From positions 1 to 64,000 of the forward strand of contig DATKPQ010000153.1 in NCBI GenBank assembly GCA_035523995.1: DNA of 64,000 nt, given 5' to 3'. The position numbers and the translations under genes are program-made. Positions within the stretch are counted from its first letter, which is position 1. Each line of letters starts with the position of its first letter. Shown piece after piece: positions 17,520-25,053 of this stretch. This DNA is from JASHVB01 sp035523995 (lineage in GTDB: Bacteria; Pseudomonadota; Alphaproteobacteria; Acetobacterales; Acetobacteraceae). The notes beneath the pieces were generated by a model. It ran no database searches. It worked only from the letters and a program-made list of their open reading frames with translations, and had not been told where the DNA came from.

Positions 17520-18383
17520 ATGTCCGATGAAAGCACCGCCGCGCACCGTACCGACGACCCATCCGGTCCCCCACAGGACCGCACCGGCGAAGCCGTGCCC
17601 ACGTTCATCGCCCATGCCATCTACGTCATCGCCGTCATCGCCGAATATGGCCACCACATCCTCGACATGCTCGAAAGCCGTATTGCTCTGCGCGGCTTCA
17701 CCATGTTCGCCCGCTTCTTCGGCACCACCGCCCATTCGGTTATAGCTGCTCACATCCGTCGCGGCATCATGCGGGCGGTCGCGCTGGACCGCATGCTGCG
17801 GGCGCGCGCCGCAACCGGCCAGGATCTGCGCTCCCCGCCCCCCCGCGCGCACTGCGGCCACCACCACCCGGCCGCCGCCACAGGACCAACGGGCACAACG
17901 CCCCCACCAACGGCCGCGTCACGCCCGGCCCGCGGCACACATCCGCACCAGCCGCTCACCATCGACACCCTGCCCACCATGCAGCAACTCGATGCCGAGG
18001 TGCGCCGCCGCTCCGTCGGCAGCAGCATCGCGGAAATCTGCCGCGATCTCGGCGTCTCGCCCATTCTCTGCGAGAGCATGTTCGTCCAGCGGATATCCTT
18101 CGTGGTCCGCGCCTTCGGCGGCAATTTCGACCGCTTCGTGCAGGACCTGCGCCGGCGCGAAAAGCGGTTCCGCCGAGAGTTGCGGCAGACGGCGCCAAAT
18201 CTGGACCGGCTCGAGGTCACAGCAGAATCAGCCCGGCGGGCACTGGGATTTTTGATCGGCGAATCACTGGCGAACCTGTTTCGCAGGGCGGCAGCTGCAA
18301 CGCCAGCAGGCGCCGGAGCAAGCCCGGCCATGTCCGCAAGTTCAGGAAGCGCCGTCACGGCCACCGCGACCGGACCGCCCTGA
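17520..18383 (+). CDS. Hypothetical protein with a helical C-terminal domain
   Basis: A 287-residue protein I cannot assign to a named family. Residues about 25-85 are partly hydrophobic (FIAHAIYVIAVIAEYGHHILDML). Residues about 100-145 form a proline-, histidine- and threonine-rich linker. Residues about 155-245 form a charged helical region: QQLDAEVRRRSVGSSIAEICRDLGVSP resembles a helix-turn-helix-like recognition of the type seen in small regulatory proteins, followed by a strongly basic segment RRREKRFRRELR. The tail is low-complexity alanine/serine. Codon use fits the neighbouring genes and a good promoter lies just upstream, so it is probably real. A DNA-binding role is only a guess. 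Confidence 0.6.
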   Translation: MSDESTAAHRTDDPSGPPQDRTGEAVPTFIAHAIYVIAVIAEYGHHILDMLESRIALRGFTMFARFFGTTAHSVIAAHIRRGIMRAVALDRMLRARAATGQDLRSPPPRAHCGHHHPAAATGPTGTTPPPTAASRPARGTHPHQPLTIDTLPTMQQLDAEVRRRSVGSSIAEICRDLGVSPILCESMFVQRISFVVRAFGGNFDRFVQDLRRREKRFRRELRQTAPNLDRLEVTAESARRALGFLIGESLANLFRRAAAATPAGAGASPAMSASSGSAVTATATGPP

Positions 18384-18745
18384 AACCTTCATCGCGACAT
18401 TGGAAAATCGAACCACGGGGCCAGGCAGCGTCTGGCGCCGCCGCCCTGATTCGTGCCCCCGCCATGCCTCGTTTCAGGACATCCCACACCACCAGCCGAC
18501 AAGCATCCACCCGCTTGCCAGGGCGGCCAATTTCGGGCGGCCAATTTCGCGCGGCCAATTCCGCGCGCCCAATTTCGGGCGCCCGGCTCATCCCCGGCAC
18601 CAAAAGCGGCAAGAAAAACCGGTCTCAAACAATGCGAACTGAGCCGCCAGCGAGACTGTCCCTACGAACAACCCACCCGCACAACGCTATGACTCCCCGG
18701 GAAAATTCGACAACACCCAGGCCACCACGGCAGCCAGGCCAGAAC
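18384..18745. other. Intergenic stretch between convergent genes
   Basis: About 360 bases between the ends of the hypothetical gene and the minus-strand SDR gene. Apart from the 14-bp tandem repeat at 18525-18580 I see no gene. An open plus-strand frame crosses it but its translation is low-complexity and continues antisense to the SDR gene. Confidence 0.5.
18525..18580 (+). repeat. Four perfect-length copies of a 14-bp tandem repeat
   Basis: Units GGCCAATTTCGGGC, GGCCAATTTCGCGC, GGCCAATTCCGCGC and GCCCAATTTCGGGC follow one another without gaps. The 14-base period is not a multiple of three, which argues against coding. Each unit contains a near-palindromic core (GGCCAATT...), so the array could present several protein-binding sites or be a slippage-prone minisatellite. 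Confidence 0.85.
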
Positions 18746-19597
18746 TCACATCTGCGAAAAGCCGGATCCCGGCGTATCGACGCCCCGTCCCGCCGCCTCC
18801 GCAATCCAGCCGAACTCCTGCAAGATCTGCTGGCTGTAGGTCACGCGCCCGTTCACCTTGTCGGCGCCTTCGCTGGCCAGCAGCAGCGCCGCGCGCGCCA
18901 TGAAGATCGGCGCCTCGCCTCGCGGATCGTCCAGGCCGGAGACCAGCTTGTGCAGCACCGTTCCCGGCGTCGGCACCACCTTCGACGGCGACACGGCCGC
19001 CACGGTAATGCCGTCGTACTGCGCCACCTCCTGCGCCAGGCCTTGGGTGAAGCGTTCCAGTGCCGCCTTGGTGGCACCGTACATCACACCGCCGCGGACA
19101 GTCTTGTCCGCATAGGGGCCGCGCCCCGGTCCGATCGCCGCGCCGGAACTGATGTTCACGATCGCACCGGACCGCCGCGGGATCATGTCCTTCAGCACCT
19201 CCTTCGACAGCATGAACGGCCCGTGCACGTTCACCGCGAAGGACCGGATCCAGCGGTTGGTGGGATACGTCTCGGTCGGCAAGTAGTAGTTCAGCGCCGC
19301 ATTGTTCACCAAAACATCGATCGGCCCGTAGGCCGCGCGCGCGTGCTCCACCAGCGCGATGCAGTCCGGCTCCACGGACACATCGGCCGTGACCGCCGTC
19401 GCCTCGCCGCCGGCGGCCCGAATGCGCTCCACCGTCCGGGTCAGCGAGCCCTCCAGCAGCCGATGGTCGCCCTCATGCAGCGTGCGGGCGGCGCAGACCA
19501 CCTTTGCCCCCTCAGAGGCAAACAGTTCGGCGATTGCCTCGCCAATCCCGCGGCTGGCGCCGGTGACGATCGCGACCTTGCCCGTGAGCCTGCCCAT
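18746..19597 (-). CDS. SDR-family NAD(P)-dependent oxidoreductase
   Basis: A 283-residue classical short-chain dehydrogenase. The cofactor motif TGASRGIG is at residues 12-19, NNA at 98-100, the catalytic Ser at 150-151, and Tyr173 and Lys177 in YGATK. The substrate cannot be told from sequence; the stretch after the catalytic Lys (SPSKVVPTPGTVLHKL) and an extra loop at about 40-55 suggest a long or branched substrate. AGGGGGAA precedes the ATG at a good distance. It is transcribed away from the DUF4142 gene with about 117 bases between the two starts, so they may share a promoter region. Confidence 0.85.
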   Translation of the reverse strand: MGRLTGKVAIVTGASRGIGEAIAELFASEGAKVVCAARTLHEGDHRLLEGSLTRTVERIRAAGGEATAVTADVSVEPDCIALVEHARAAYGPIDVLVNNAALNYYLPTETYPTNRWIRSFAVNVHGPFMLSKEVLKDMIPRRSGAIVNISSGAAIGPGRGPYADKTVRGGVMYGATKAALERFTQGLAQEVAQYDGITVAAVSPSKVVPTPGTVLHKLVSGLDDPRGEAPIFMARAALLLASEGADKVNGRVTYSQQILQEFGWIAEAAGRGVDTPGSGFSQM

Positions 19598-19714
19598 CTT
19601 CGCGTTCCCCCTGCTGCGTGGCCAGGTATTGTCTGGCGCCGATCACGCGACTGCAACTGGCAGAGCAACCCTTGCATGCCGTACTCCCGGGTTCGCCACA
19701 GGGAGTGCCCGCCA

Positions 19715-20362
19715 ATGCAACGGTTCCTGCTCGCCTGCCCTGCCGCCGCGCTATTGCTCGCCGGCACGGCGCTCGCCGCGCCTCCCCCGCCCGGCCAACC
19801 ATCCATGGGCCAACCATCCATGGCCCAACCATCCATGGCCCAACCATCCACGGCCCAACCAGCGCAGTCGCAACCGGCGCCATCCCAGCCGTCGCAGCTC
19901 TCGCGCGCGGATCAGCGGTTCGCAGCCTACGCGGCGCAGAGCAATATGGTCGATGCCCAGGCGGGACAGCTCGCGATGCAGCGTGGCGCGTCGGGACGCG
20001 TGAAGCAGCTGGGGCAGCAGTTGATGACCGACCAGACCGGCATCAACGACGCGCTGCAGCAGATCGCGCAGCAGGACAATCTGACGCTGCCGACGCAGCC
20101 CGACCCGATGCAGCAAATGCAAGACCGCCGCTTGAACGTGCTGTACGGCCAGGATTTCGACAGGGCGTTCGTCAGCGCGCAGCTTGCCAGCACAGGCCGG
20201 TCGATCGCGATGTACCAGCGGGAAGCGCAGTCAGGGCGCGATCCCACGCTGAAGCAATTCGCGCAGCAGACCCTGCCGGTGCTGCGGCGGCATTACGCAC
20301 TCACGGCGGCGCTGAGCCAGGAAACCACGAACAATGAAGCGCCGTGGCGCGGCCAGGATTGA
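19715..20362 (+). CDS. DUF4142-domain periplasmic protein
   Basis: A 215-residue exported protein. Residues 1-21 are a Sec signal peptide ending ALA-AP. Residues about 22-60 form a Pro/Gln/Ser linker with imperfect QPSMx pentapeptides encoded by a 15-bp DNA repeat. Residues about 63-200 form a DUF4142 four-helix, ferritin-like domain (DQRFAAYAAQSNMVDAQAGQLAMQRG; VKQLGQQLMTDQTGINDALQQIA). The family is common in Acetobacteraceae and is of unknown function, sometimes suggested to act in envelope stress. The ATG at 19715 is the only start that gives a signal peptide. The next gene may start inside its last codons. Confidence 0.85.
   Translation: MQRFLLACPAAALLLAGTALAAPPPPGQPSMGQPSMAQPSMAQPSTAQPAQSQPAPSQPSQLSRADQRFAAYAAQSNMVDAQAGQLAMQRGASGRVKQLGQQLMTDQTGINDALQQIAQQDNLTLPTQPDPMQQMQDRRLNVLYGQDFDRAFVSAQLASTGRSIAMYQREAQSGRDPTLKQFAQQTLPVLRRHYALTAALSQETTNNEAPWRGQD
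19795..19860 (+). repeat. 15-bp coding tandem repeat in the DUF4142 linker
   Basis: Four units (CCAACCATCCATGGG, then CCAACCATCCATGGC twice, then CCAACCATCCACGGC) at 19795-19854, followed by a partial copy. Each unit encodes a QPSMG, QPSMA or QPSTA-type pentapeptide. Gain or loss of a unit would keep the frame, so linker length may vary between strains. Confidence 0.85.
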
Positions 20363-20411
20363 AGCCCAATCGCTGCTTGGCAACTGCCGCTCGCCGGCCG
20401 ACATAACGGCG

Positions 20412-21449
20412 GTGCCACATCCCGCGACCTGGCTGAAAGTGCTGCCCGAGGGTCTCTACTGCGAACCCGGCGGGTTCTTCATCGACCCGGTCCGCGCCGT
20501 GGATCGGGCCGTGATAACGCATGCGCACTCGGACCATGCGCGCCCCGGCCATCGTAGCGTGCTTGCGACCCCCGACACGCTGGCACTGATGCGGGCACGG
20601 CTCGGCGAGGATCGCGCCGGAGCGACCCGGCAGCCGCTGGCCTACGGTGAGACGCTGCGCATCGACGGCGTCGAACTCTGTCTCCGCCCGGCCGGCCATG
20701 TGCTGGGCAGTGCCCAGGTGGTGATGACCTATGCCGGCGGCCGCGCCGTCGTCAGCGGCGACTACAAGCGGACACCCGATCCCACCTGCGCTGCCTTCGA
20801 ACCTGTTGCATGCGACGTGTTCGTCACCGAGGCGACTTTCGCCCTCCCGGTTTTCGTGCATCCCCCGCCGGGCACCGAAATCCGCCGCTTGCTGGACAGC
20901 CTTGCTTTATTCCCCGACCGTACCCATGTCGTGGGTTGTTACGCGCTGGGAAAGTGCCAGCGCCTGATCGCACTGCTGCGGCAATCGGGATGGAGCGGAC
21001 CGATCTGGCTGCACGGTGCTCTGGCATCGATGTGCGTCGTGTACGAAGCACGAGGCGTATCGCTCGGCGATCTCCGTCCCGCCACCGCGGCCGACAAGGG
21101 ATCCCTTGCGGGTGCGATCGTGCTCGCACCTCCCGGCGTGCTGGCGGACCGTTGGGCGCGGCGCTTCGCCGATCCGGTGGCCGCGATGGCTTCCGGCTGG
21201 ATGCGGGTGCGCCAGCGCGCCCGTTCGCGCGGCGTGGAACTGCCACTGGTAATCTCCGACCACGCCGACTGGAACGAACTGAATGCCACGCTGGACGAAG
21301 TCGGTGCGCCGGAGGTGTGGGTAACACACGGGCGTGAGGAGGCGTTGATCCACGCCGCCGCCCAACGCGGCATACGCGGCCGTGCCCTCAGGCTGGTCGG
21401 CTACGAGGAGGACGACGAGGCAGTGGAGGCCGATACCGTTGGCGCTTAG
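20412..21449 (+). CDS. Ligase-associated DNA exonuclease (metallo-beta-lactamase fold)
   Basis: A 345-residue protein from the GTG at 20412. It has the metal-binding motif THAHSDHARPGH at about residues 36-47 and further ligands in RPAGHVLGSAQV and SGDYKRTPDP. The family is usually encoded beside an ATP-dependent DNA ligase and a helicase in a repair cluster; here neither partner is in the neighbourhood. The GTG gives the length normal for the family and the typical opening (about 10 residues, then LPEGLYCEPGGFFIDP). An ATG at 20334, preceded by AGGAA, would give 371 residues and overlap the DUF4142 gene by 29 bases; I cannot exclude it. The C-terminal LPLVISDHADWNEL segment is also typical. 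Confidence 0.8.
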   Translation: MPHPATWLKVLPEGLYCEPGGFFIDPVRAVDRAVITHAHSDHARPGHRSVLATPDTLALMRARLGEDRAGATRQPLAYGETLRIDGVELCLRPAGHVLGSAQVVMTYAGGRAVVSGDYKRTPDPTCAAFEPVACDVFVTEATFALPVFVHPPPGTEIRRLLDSLALFPDRTHVVGCYALGKCQRLIALLRQSGWSGPIWLHGALASMCVVYEARGVSLGDLRPATAADKGSLAGAIVLAPPGVLADRWARRFADPVAAMASGWMRVRQRARSRGVELPLVISDHADWNELNATLDEVGAPEVWVTHGREEALIHAAAQRGIRGRALRLVGYEEDDEAVEADTVGA

Positions 21450-21516
21450 TGCCCCCTGCCAGAGAAGCGCGACACCGCCTCAGGCCGGGCCCGGGCAAAA
21501 CATGACAGGATGTCGC

Positions 21517-22470
21517 CTATTGCCGCGCGAGCAATTCGCGGAAATAGCCAATGGTCCGCGTAAGCCCGTCCTCTAACGCGACCCGCGGTTCCCAGCCAAG
21601 CTGCGTCCTGGCCCGGGTGATATCAGGACAGCGTTGCGTCGGATCGTCTTCCGGCAGCGGACGCAGCACGATCTGCGACTTGGAACCGATCAAGCGGATG
21701 ATTCGCTCCGCCAGTTCGCGCACCGGAATTTCATGCGGGTTGCCAATGTTGACCGGGCCGGTGACGTCGTCGCCGGTGGCCATCATCCGCACCATCCCGT
21801 CGATCAGGTCGTCGGCGTAGCAGAATGCGCGGGTCTGGCTGCCGTCGCCGTACAGCGTAATGTCCTGACCGCGCAGTGCCTGGACGATGAAGTTGGATAC
21901 CACGCGGCCATCGTTCGGATGCATGCGCGGACCATAGGTATTGAAGATGCGCACCACCTTGATTCTCACCCGGTTCTGCCGGAGGTAGTCGAAAAACAGC
22001 GTTTCAGCGCAGCGCTTGCCTTCATCGTAGCAGGCGCGCGGACCCAGTGGGTTGACGTTGCCGCGGTAATCCTCGGTCTGCGGATGCACCGTGGGGTCAC
22101 CGTAGATTTCGCTGGTGGAGGCTTGCAGGACCTTCGCGCCGACGCGCTTGGCGAGGCCGAGCATATTGATCGCGCCGAGCACGCTGGTCTTGGTGGTCTG
22201 CACCGGATCGTACTGGTAATGCACCGGCGAGGCCGGACAGGCGAGATTGTAGATTTCGTCCACCTCGACATAGAGCGGGAAGGTGATGTCGTGCCGCATC
22301 GCCTCGAAATTCGGATTGGGGAGGAGATGCGCGATATTGTCCTTGCGGCCGGTGAAGTAGTTATCGGCGCACAGCACGTCGTCGCCGCCGGCGAGCAAGC
22401 GTTCGCAAAGATGCGACCCGAGGAAGCCGGCACCGCCGGTTACCAGGACGCGCTTGCGGGTCAATGGCAT
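21517..22470 (-). CDS. UDP-glucuronate decarboxylase (UDP-xylose synthase, SDR family)
   Basis: A 317-residue NAD-dependent sugar-nucleotide enzyme converting UDP-glucuronate to UDP-xylose for surface polysaccharide synthesis. Visible motifs are TGGAGFLGS at residues 11-19, STSEIYGDP for the catalytic Ser/Thr, the YDEGKR form of YxxxK characteristic of UXS enzymes, and RIFNTYGPRMHPNDGRVVSNF typical of the subgroup. The ATG at 22470 gives the normal start (MPLTRKRVLVTGGAG) with GGAG upstream; the open frame extends further upstream but that part is not homologous. It is divergent from the hcp gene. Function is well supported. Confidence 0.88.
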   Translation of the reverse strand: MPLTRKRVLVTGGAGFLGSHLCERLLAGGDDVLCADNYFTGRKDNIAHLLPNPNFEAMRHDITFPLYVEVDEIYNLACPASPVHYQYDPVQTTKTSVLGAINMLGLAKRVGAKVLQASTSEIYGDPTVHPQTEDYRGNVNPLGPRACYDEGKRCAETLFFDYLRQNRVRIKVVRIFNTYGPRMHPNDGRVVSNFIVQALRGQDITLYGDGSQTRAFCYADDLIDGMVRMMATGDDVTGPVNIGNPHEIPVRELAERIIRLIGSKSQIVLRPLPEDDPTQRCPDITRARTQLGWEPRVALEDGLTRTIGYFRELLARQ

Positions 22471-22785
22471 CGAGTTTGGCACTCCAGGGCGATGGTGGGG
22501 TGAATGGCGCGGCAAAGTGTCAAATGCCGCCCAGGGAAGCAAGCCCGGCGTGGTGCCGTGATGCCAGCACTCCGGACCGGCGAGCCCAGTCCTGATGTCG
22601 CCCGCCGCCGCTGCTCGAGCGGGCTTCCCGGGGACGGCCACCGGCCAGGGCAGGCGTGAAGCCCGCGTTGCTTCGATCCGAGCGGTATCGGGCGCCGGCA
22701 ATTTTCTGTAAGCATGTCGACAGCAGCAGGCCGCAGCGGCTAGCATCCTGCGGCGAGATGCGGCGCGGGGCAGAGCAATACGATC
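22471..22785. promoter_or_regulatory. Divergent intergenic region between the UXS gene and hcp
   Basis: 315 bases between two divergently transcribed start codons, so it must hold both promoters. I see no clear consensus hexamers and no RNA gene; the minus-strand open frame through it has arginine-rich, non-conserved-looking sequence. Confidence 0.4.
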
Positions 22786-23250
22786 ATGGCCATCTATGCC
22801 AAGTTCAACGGAATTAACGGCAGCGTCACCACCGAGGGCTTTAGCCAGTGGATCGCCCTGTCGGAGTTCCAGTGGGGCTACCAGGCCGGAGGCCGTGGGG
22901 TTGCCGAGCATGGACGCGAAGTGACGGTAAGCAACATCACGCTGAAAATGCGCGCGGAGCAAGCGTCGGTGGATCTGGCGCAAAAGGGTCTTAGCCGGGC
23001 GAACATATCCAAAGTGCAGATCGCTTTTACCTCCACGGGCAAGGACAGCGTGAAGCCCTACCTGACCTACGATCTGACAAATGTGATGTTGGAAAATTAT
23101 TCGATTGGTGGCGGAACCGACGGCGTCCCGATTGAAACCCTCGGCTTGTCGTTCCAGAAGGTAACTTTCAAATTTACTTCGCTGGATGCGTCGCTGACGG
23201 GTTCGCCCCGGAGTATCACCTATGACCTGACGCAGGCCAAGACCTCATGA
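22786..23250 (+). CDS. hcp: Hcp-family type VI secretion tube protein
   Basis: A 154-residue Hcp1-family protein; Hcp rings stack into the inner tube of the type VI secretion system and are themselves released. The family pattern is clear: MAIYAKFNGINGSVTTEGFSQWIALSEFQWG at the N-terminus, ITLKMRAEQASVDLAQKG in the middle, and YSIGGGTDGVPIETLGLSFQKVTFKF near the C-terminus. No other type VI component is in this window, so it is an orphan that would depend on a system elsewhere or do another job. It is divergent from the UXS gene. Family assignment is firm; role is inferred. Confidence 0.88.
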   Translation: MAIYAKFNGINGSVTTEGFSQWIALSEFQWGYQAGGRGVAEHGREVTVSNITLKMRAEQASVDLAQKGLSRANISKVQIAFTSTGKDSVKPYLTYDLTNVMLENYSIGGGTDGVPIETLGLSFQKVTFKFTSLDASLTGSPRSITYDLTQAKTS

Positions 23251-23282
23251 CATGGCAGCGCGGGAAGGGCGCGTCACCGGGT

Positions 23283-23489
23283 TCAGTGCAGCGCGGCGGA
23301 CCGGCGGGCCCGGGGCGGCGGCGTTTCGATCCCTTGCTCGGCCCGGCAGGCACGCATCGCCCGGCGCAACGCGATATGGGTACGCGTAAGGTGCCGCTTG
23401 TTCGCCTCGTCCGCCAGCATCTGGAGGCATTGCATGAAGCCACTCGCGGCGGCATGGCAATCGCCTGCGGCGGACTCGTCGTCGCGCAT
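23283..23489 (-). CDS. Small conserved-looking hypothetical protein
   Basis: A 68-residue protein starting at an ATG preceded by AAAGGA. It reads as an amphipathic helical segment (ASGFMQCLQMLADEANKRHLTRTHIALRRAMRACRAEQG) followed by a short basic tail. I do not recognise a named family. The start is divergent from lpxI and a perfect 18-bp palindrome lies just upstream. The plus-strand frame over the same bases is glycine/arginine-rich and less protein-like. Probably real but unproven. Confidence 0.5.
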   Translation of the reverse strand: MRDDESAAGDCHAAASGFMQCLQMLADEANKRHLTRTHIALRRAMRACRAEQGIETPPPRARRSAALH

Positions 23490-23515
23490 TCCGGTATGAT
23501 CCTTTTAGGCAATCA

Positions 23516-23533
23516 CCTCACAGGCCTGTGAGG
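23516..23533. promoter_or_regulatory. Perfect 18-bp palindrome, possible operator
   Basis: CCTCACAGGCCTGTGAGG reads the same on both strands. It lies between the start of the small minus-strand gene (23489) and lpxI (23573), where a dimeric regulator controlling either gene could bind. There is no following T-run, so it is not a standard terminator. Confidence 0.5.
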
Positions 23534-23572
23534 ATTAATCCATGCTTATGTCGAAAGCCGGCGCCGATTGCA

Positions 23573-24469
23573 ATGCCTGAGTTGCAGGCTGGGGATTTCT
23601 TGACCTCGCCCGGTGCCGGAAAGCCACGTACGCTGGGCATCATTGCCGGTGGCGGAACACTGCCCGGTCAGGTCGCCGCCGCCGCCGCCGCCGCCGGGCG
23701 CCGGGTGTTCATGATCGGCCTGGAGGGATTTGCCGAGCCTTTGATGCTCGCGCCCTGGCCGCATGCTGTGCTTCGGATGACGGCGGCGGGCCGCATCCTG
23801 GCTGCGCTGCGGGCACATGGCTGCCAGGATCTTGTGCTGATCGGTGCGGTTCGCCGCCCGTCCTTGCTCGGGCTGCGGCCCGATGCCGAAGGCGCGCGCA
23901 TTCTCGCCCGCATCGGAATTTCGGCCTTTGCCGGGGATGACGGGCTACTGGGGGCGGTGATCCGCGTGCTGGGCGAGGAGGGATTCCGGGTGATTGGCGC
24001 CCAAGATGTCTTGCGAGAGGTGCTGGCGCCGGCGGGGCTATTGACCCGCGCCGCGCCGGACGACCTGGCGCTGGCCGATATCCGGCGTGGCATCGCGGTG
24101 GCACGGGCCCTGGGTGCAGCCGACGCAGGGCAGGGATGCGTGGTGCAGCAGGGGCTGGTGCTGGCGCTTGAGGCCGCCGAAGGTACCGACGCGATGCTGG
24201 CCCGCTGCGCCGCCCTGGCGCGGCCGGGTCCTGGCGGCGTGCTGGTGAAGCTGCCGAAGCCGAGCCAGGAACGCCGCGCCGACCTGCCGACCGTTGGCTT
24301 GGAAACGGTGCGTGGTGCCGCTGCCGCCGGATTGCGGGGGCTTGCGTTCGAGGCCGGCGGGACCATTCTGGCCGAACGCGAGGCCGCGATCGCCACTGCC
24401 GATGCGGCAGGATTGTTCCTGCTGAGCCTCGATCCGAAGTCCGTTCTCGAAGGGAGTGAACAACGATGA
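23573..24469 (+). CDS. lpxI: UDP-2,3-diacylglucosamine diphosphatase LpxI
   Basis: A 298-residue enzyme of lipid A synthesis that hydrolyses UDP-2,3-diacylglucosamine to lipid X; LpxI replaces LpxH in many alphaproteobacteria. The N-terminus has LGIIAGGGTLPGQVA, and the middle has DLVLIGAVRRPSL and FAGDDGLLGAVIRVLGEEGFRVIGAQDVL. The C-terminal catalytic domain contains GCVVQQGLVLALEAAEGTDAML and VLVKLPKPSQERRADLPTVGLETV, all typical of LpxI. The ATG at 23573 gives the usual short leader; a GTG at 23528 lies inside the upstream palindrome. The gloA start overlaps its stop (ATGA). Function well supported. Confidence 0.9.
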   Translation: MPELQAGDFLTSPGAGKPRTLGIIAGGGTLPGQVAAAAAAAGRRVFMIGLEGFAEPLMLAPWPHAVLRMTAAGRILAALRAHGCQDLVLIGAVRRPSLLGLRPDAEGARILARIGISAFAGDDGLLGAVIRVLGEEGFRVIGAQDVLREVLAPAGLLTRAAPDDLALADIRRGIAVARALGAADAGQGCVVQQGLVLALEAAEGTDAMLARCAALARPGPGGVLVKLPKPSQERRADLPTVGLETVRGAAAAGLRGLAFEAGGTILAEREAAIATADAAGLFLLSLDPKSVLEGSEQR

Positions 24470-24852
24470 GCCGTTACCTGCACACCATGCTGCGCGTCGG
24501 CGACCTGCAGCGCAGCGTGGATTTCTACTCCAAGGCGTTTGGCATGAAGGAACTGCGCCGCCGCGACGTTCCGGATGGGAAATACACGCTGGCGTTCGTC
24601 GGCTTCGGCGACGAGGAAGACAATACGGTCATCGAGCTGACGTACAATTATGGCGTGGAGAAGTACGAACTCGGCGGTGCATTCGGCCATCTGGCGATGG
24701 GTGTGCCCGATGTGGCGGCGGCGTGCGACGTGGCAGCGAAGGCCGGCGGTGTCGTGACTCGCCCGCCGGGACCGGTGAAGTTCGGCACGACCATCATCGC
24801 CTTCGTCAAGGACCCCGACGGCTACATGATCGAGCTGGTGCAGCGGCAATAG
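24466..24852 (+). CDS. gloA: Lactoylglutathione lyase (glyoxalase I)
   Basis: A 128-residue cytoplasmic metalloenzyme converting the hemithioacetal of methylglyoxal and glutathione to S-lactoylglutathione. The four metal ligands are visible as His6, Glu57, His75 and Glu123 in the contexts LHTMLRV, NTVIELTYN, FGHLAMGV and GYMIELVQ. Length and the absence of the long eukaryotic insert match bacterial GloA. The start overlaps the lpxI stop by four bases, so the two are translationally coupled even though their pathways are unrelated. Confidence 0.92.
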   Translation: MSRYLHTMLRVGDLQRSVDFYSKAFGMKELRRRDVPDGKYTLAFVGFGDEEDNTVIELTYNYGVEKYELGGAFGHLAMGVPDVAAACDVAAKAGGVVTRPPGPVKFGTTIIAFVKDPDGYMIELVQRQ

Positions 24853-24886
24853 CCTAACGGGCAGAACGTCAGACGGGCGCGATTGA

Positions 24887-24968
24887 CCCGGCCATCTGTG
24901 CTGTCGCTCGGGTGCCGTTGCGCGGCGACCCGACTGGCCGTGCATAGATGGCCGGGCAAGGCCCGGCA
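24887..24968. repeat. Nested inverted repeat after gloA, REP-like or terminator
   Basis: CCCGGCCATCTGTGC (24887-24901) pairs with GCATAGATGGCCGGG (24942-24956) at 14 of 15 positions. Overlapping its right arm is a tight hairpin GCCGGGC-AAG-GCCCGGC (24951-24967). Such nested palindromes are typical of repetitive extragenic elements in high-GC Rhodospirillales and may end gloA transcription. No T-run follows. Confidence 0.6.
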
Positions 24969-25053
24969 ATAACGAAGAAAAGCGGCGCCGCGCTGATATT
25001 GGCGCCTATGGGGTCAAGTTCCGTGACGATGAAACAGAGGGCGTGCGCCGGAT

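Noticed and set aside
18464..19714. A 632-codon plus-strand frame covering 18464-20362
   Set aside because: Its first two thirds run antisense to the SDR gene and have low-complexity arginine-rich sequence; only the last 215 codons (from the ATG at 19715) are a real gene with a signal peptide and DUF4142.
22471..22983. N-terminal extension of the UDP-glucuronate decarboxylase frame to 22983
   Set aside because: The extra 171 codons overlap hcp on the other strand and precede the normal SDR start MPLTRKRVLVTGGAG.
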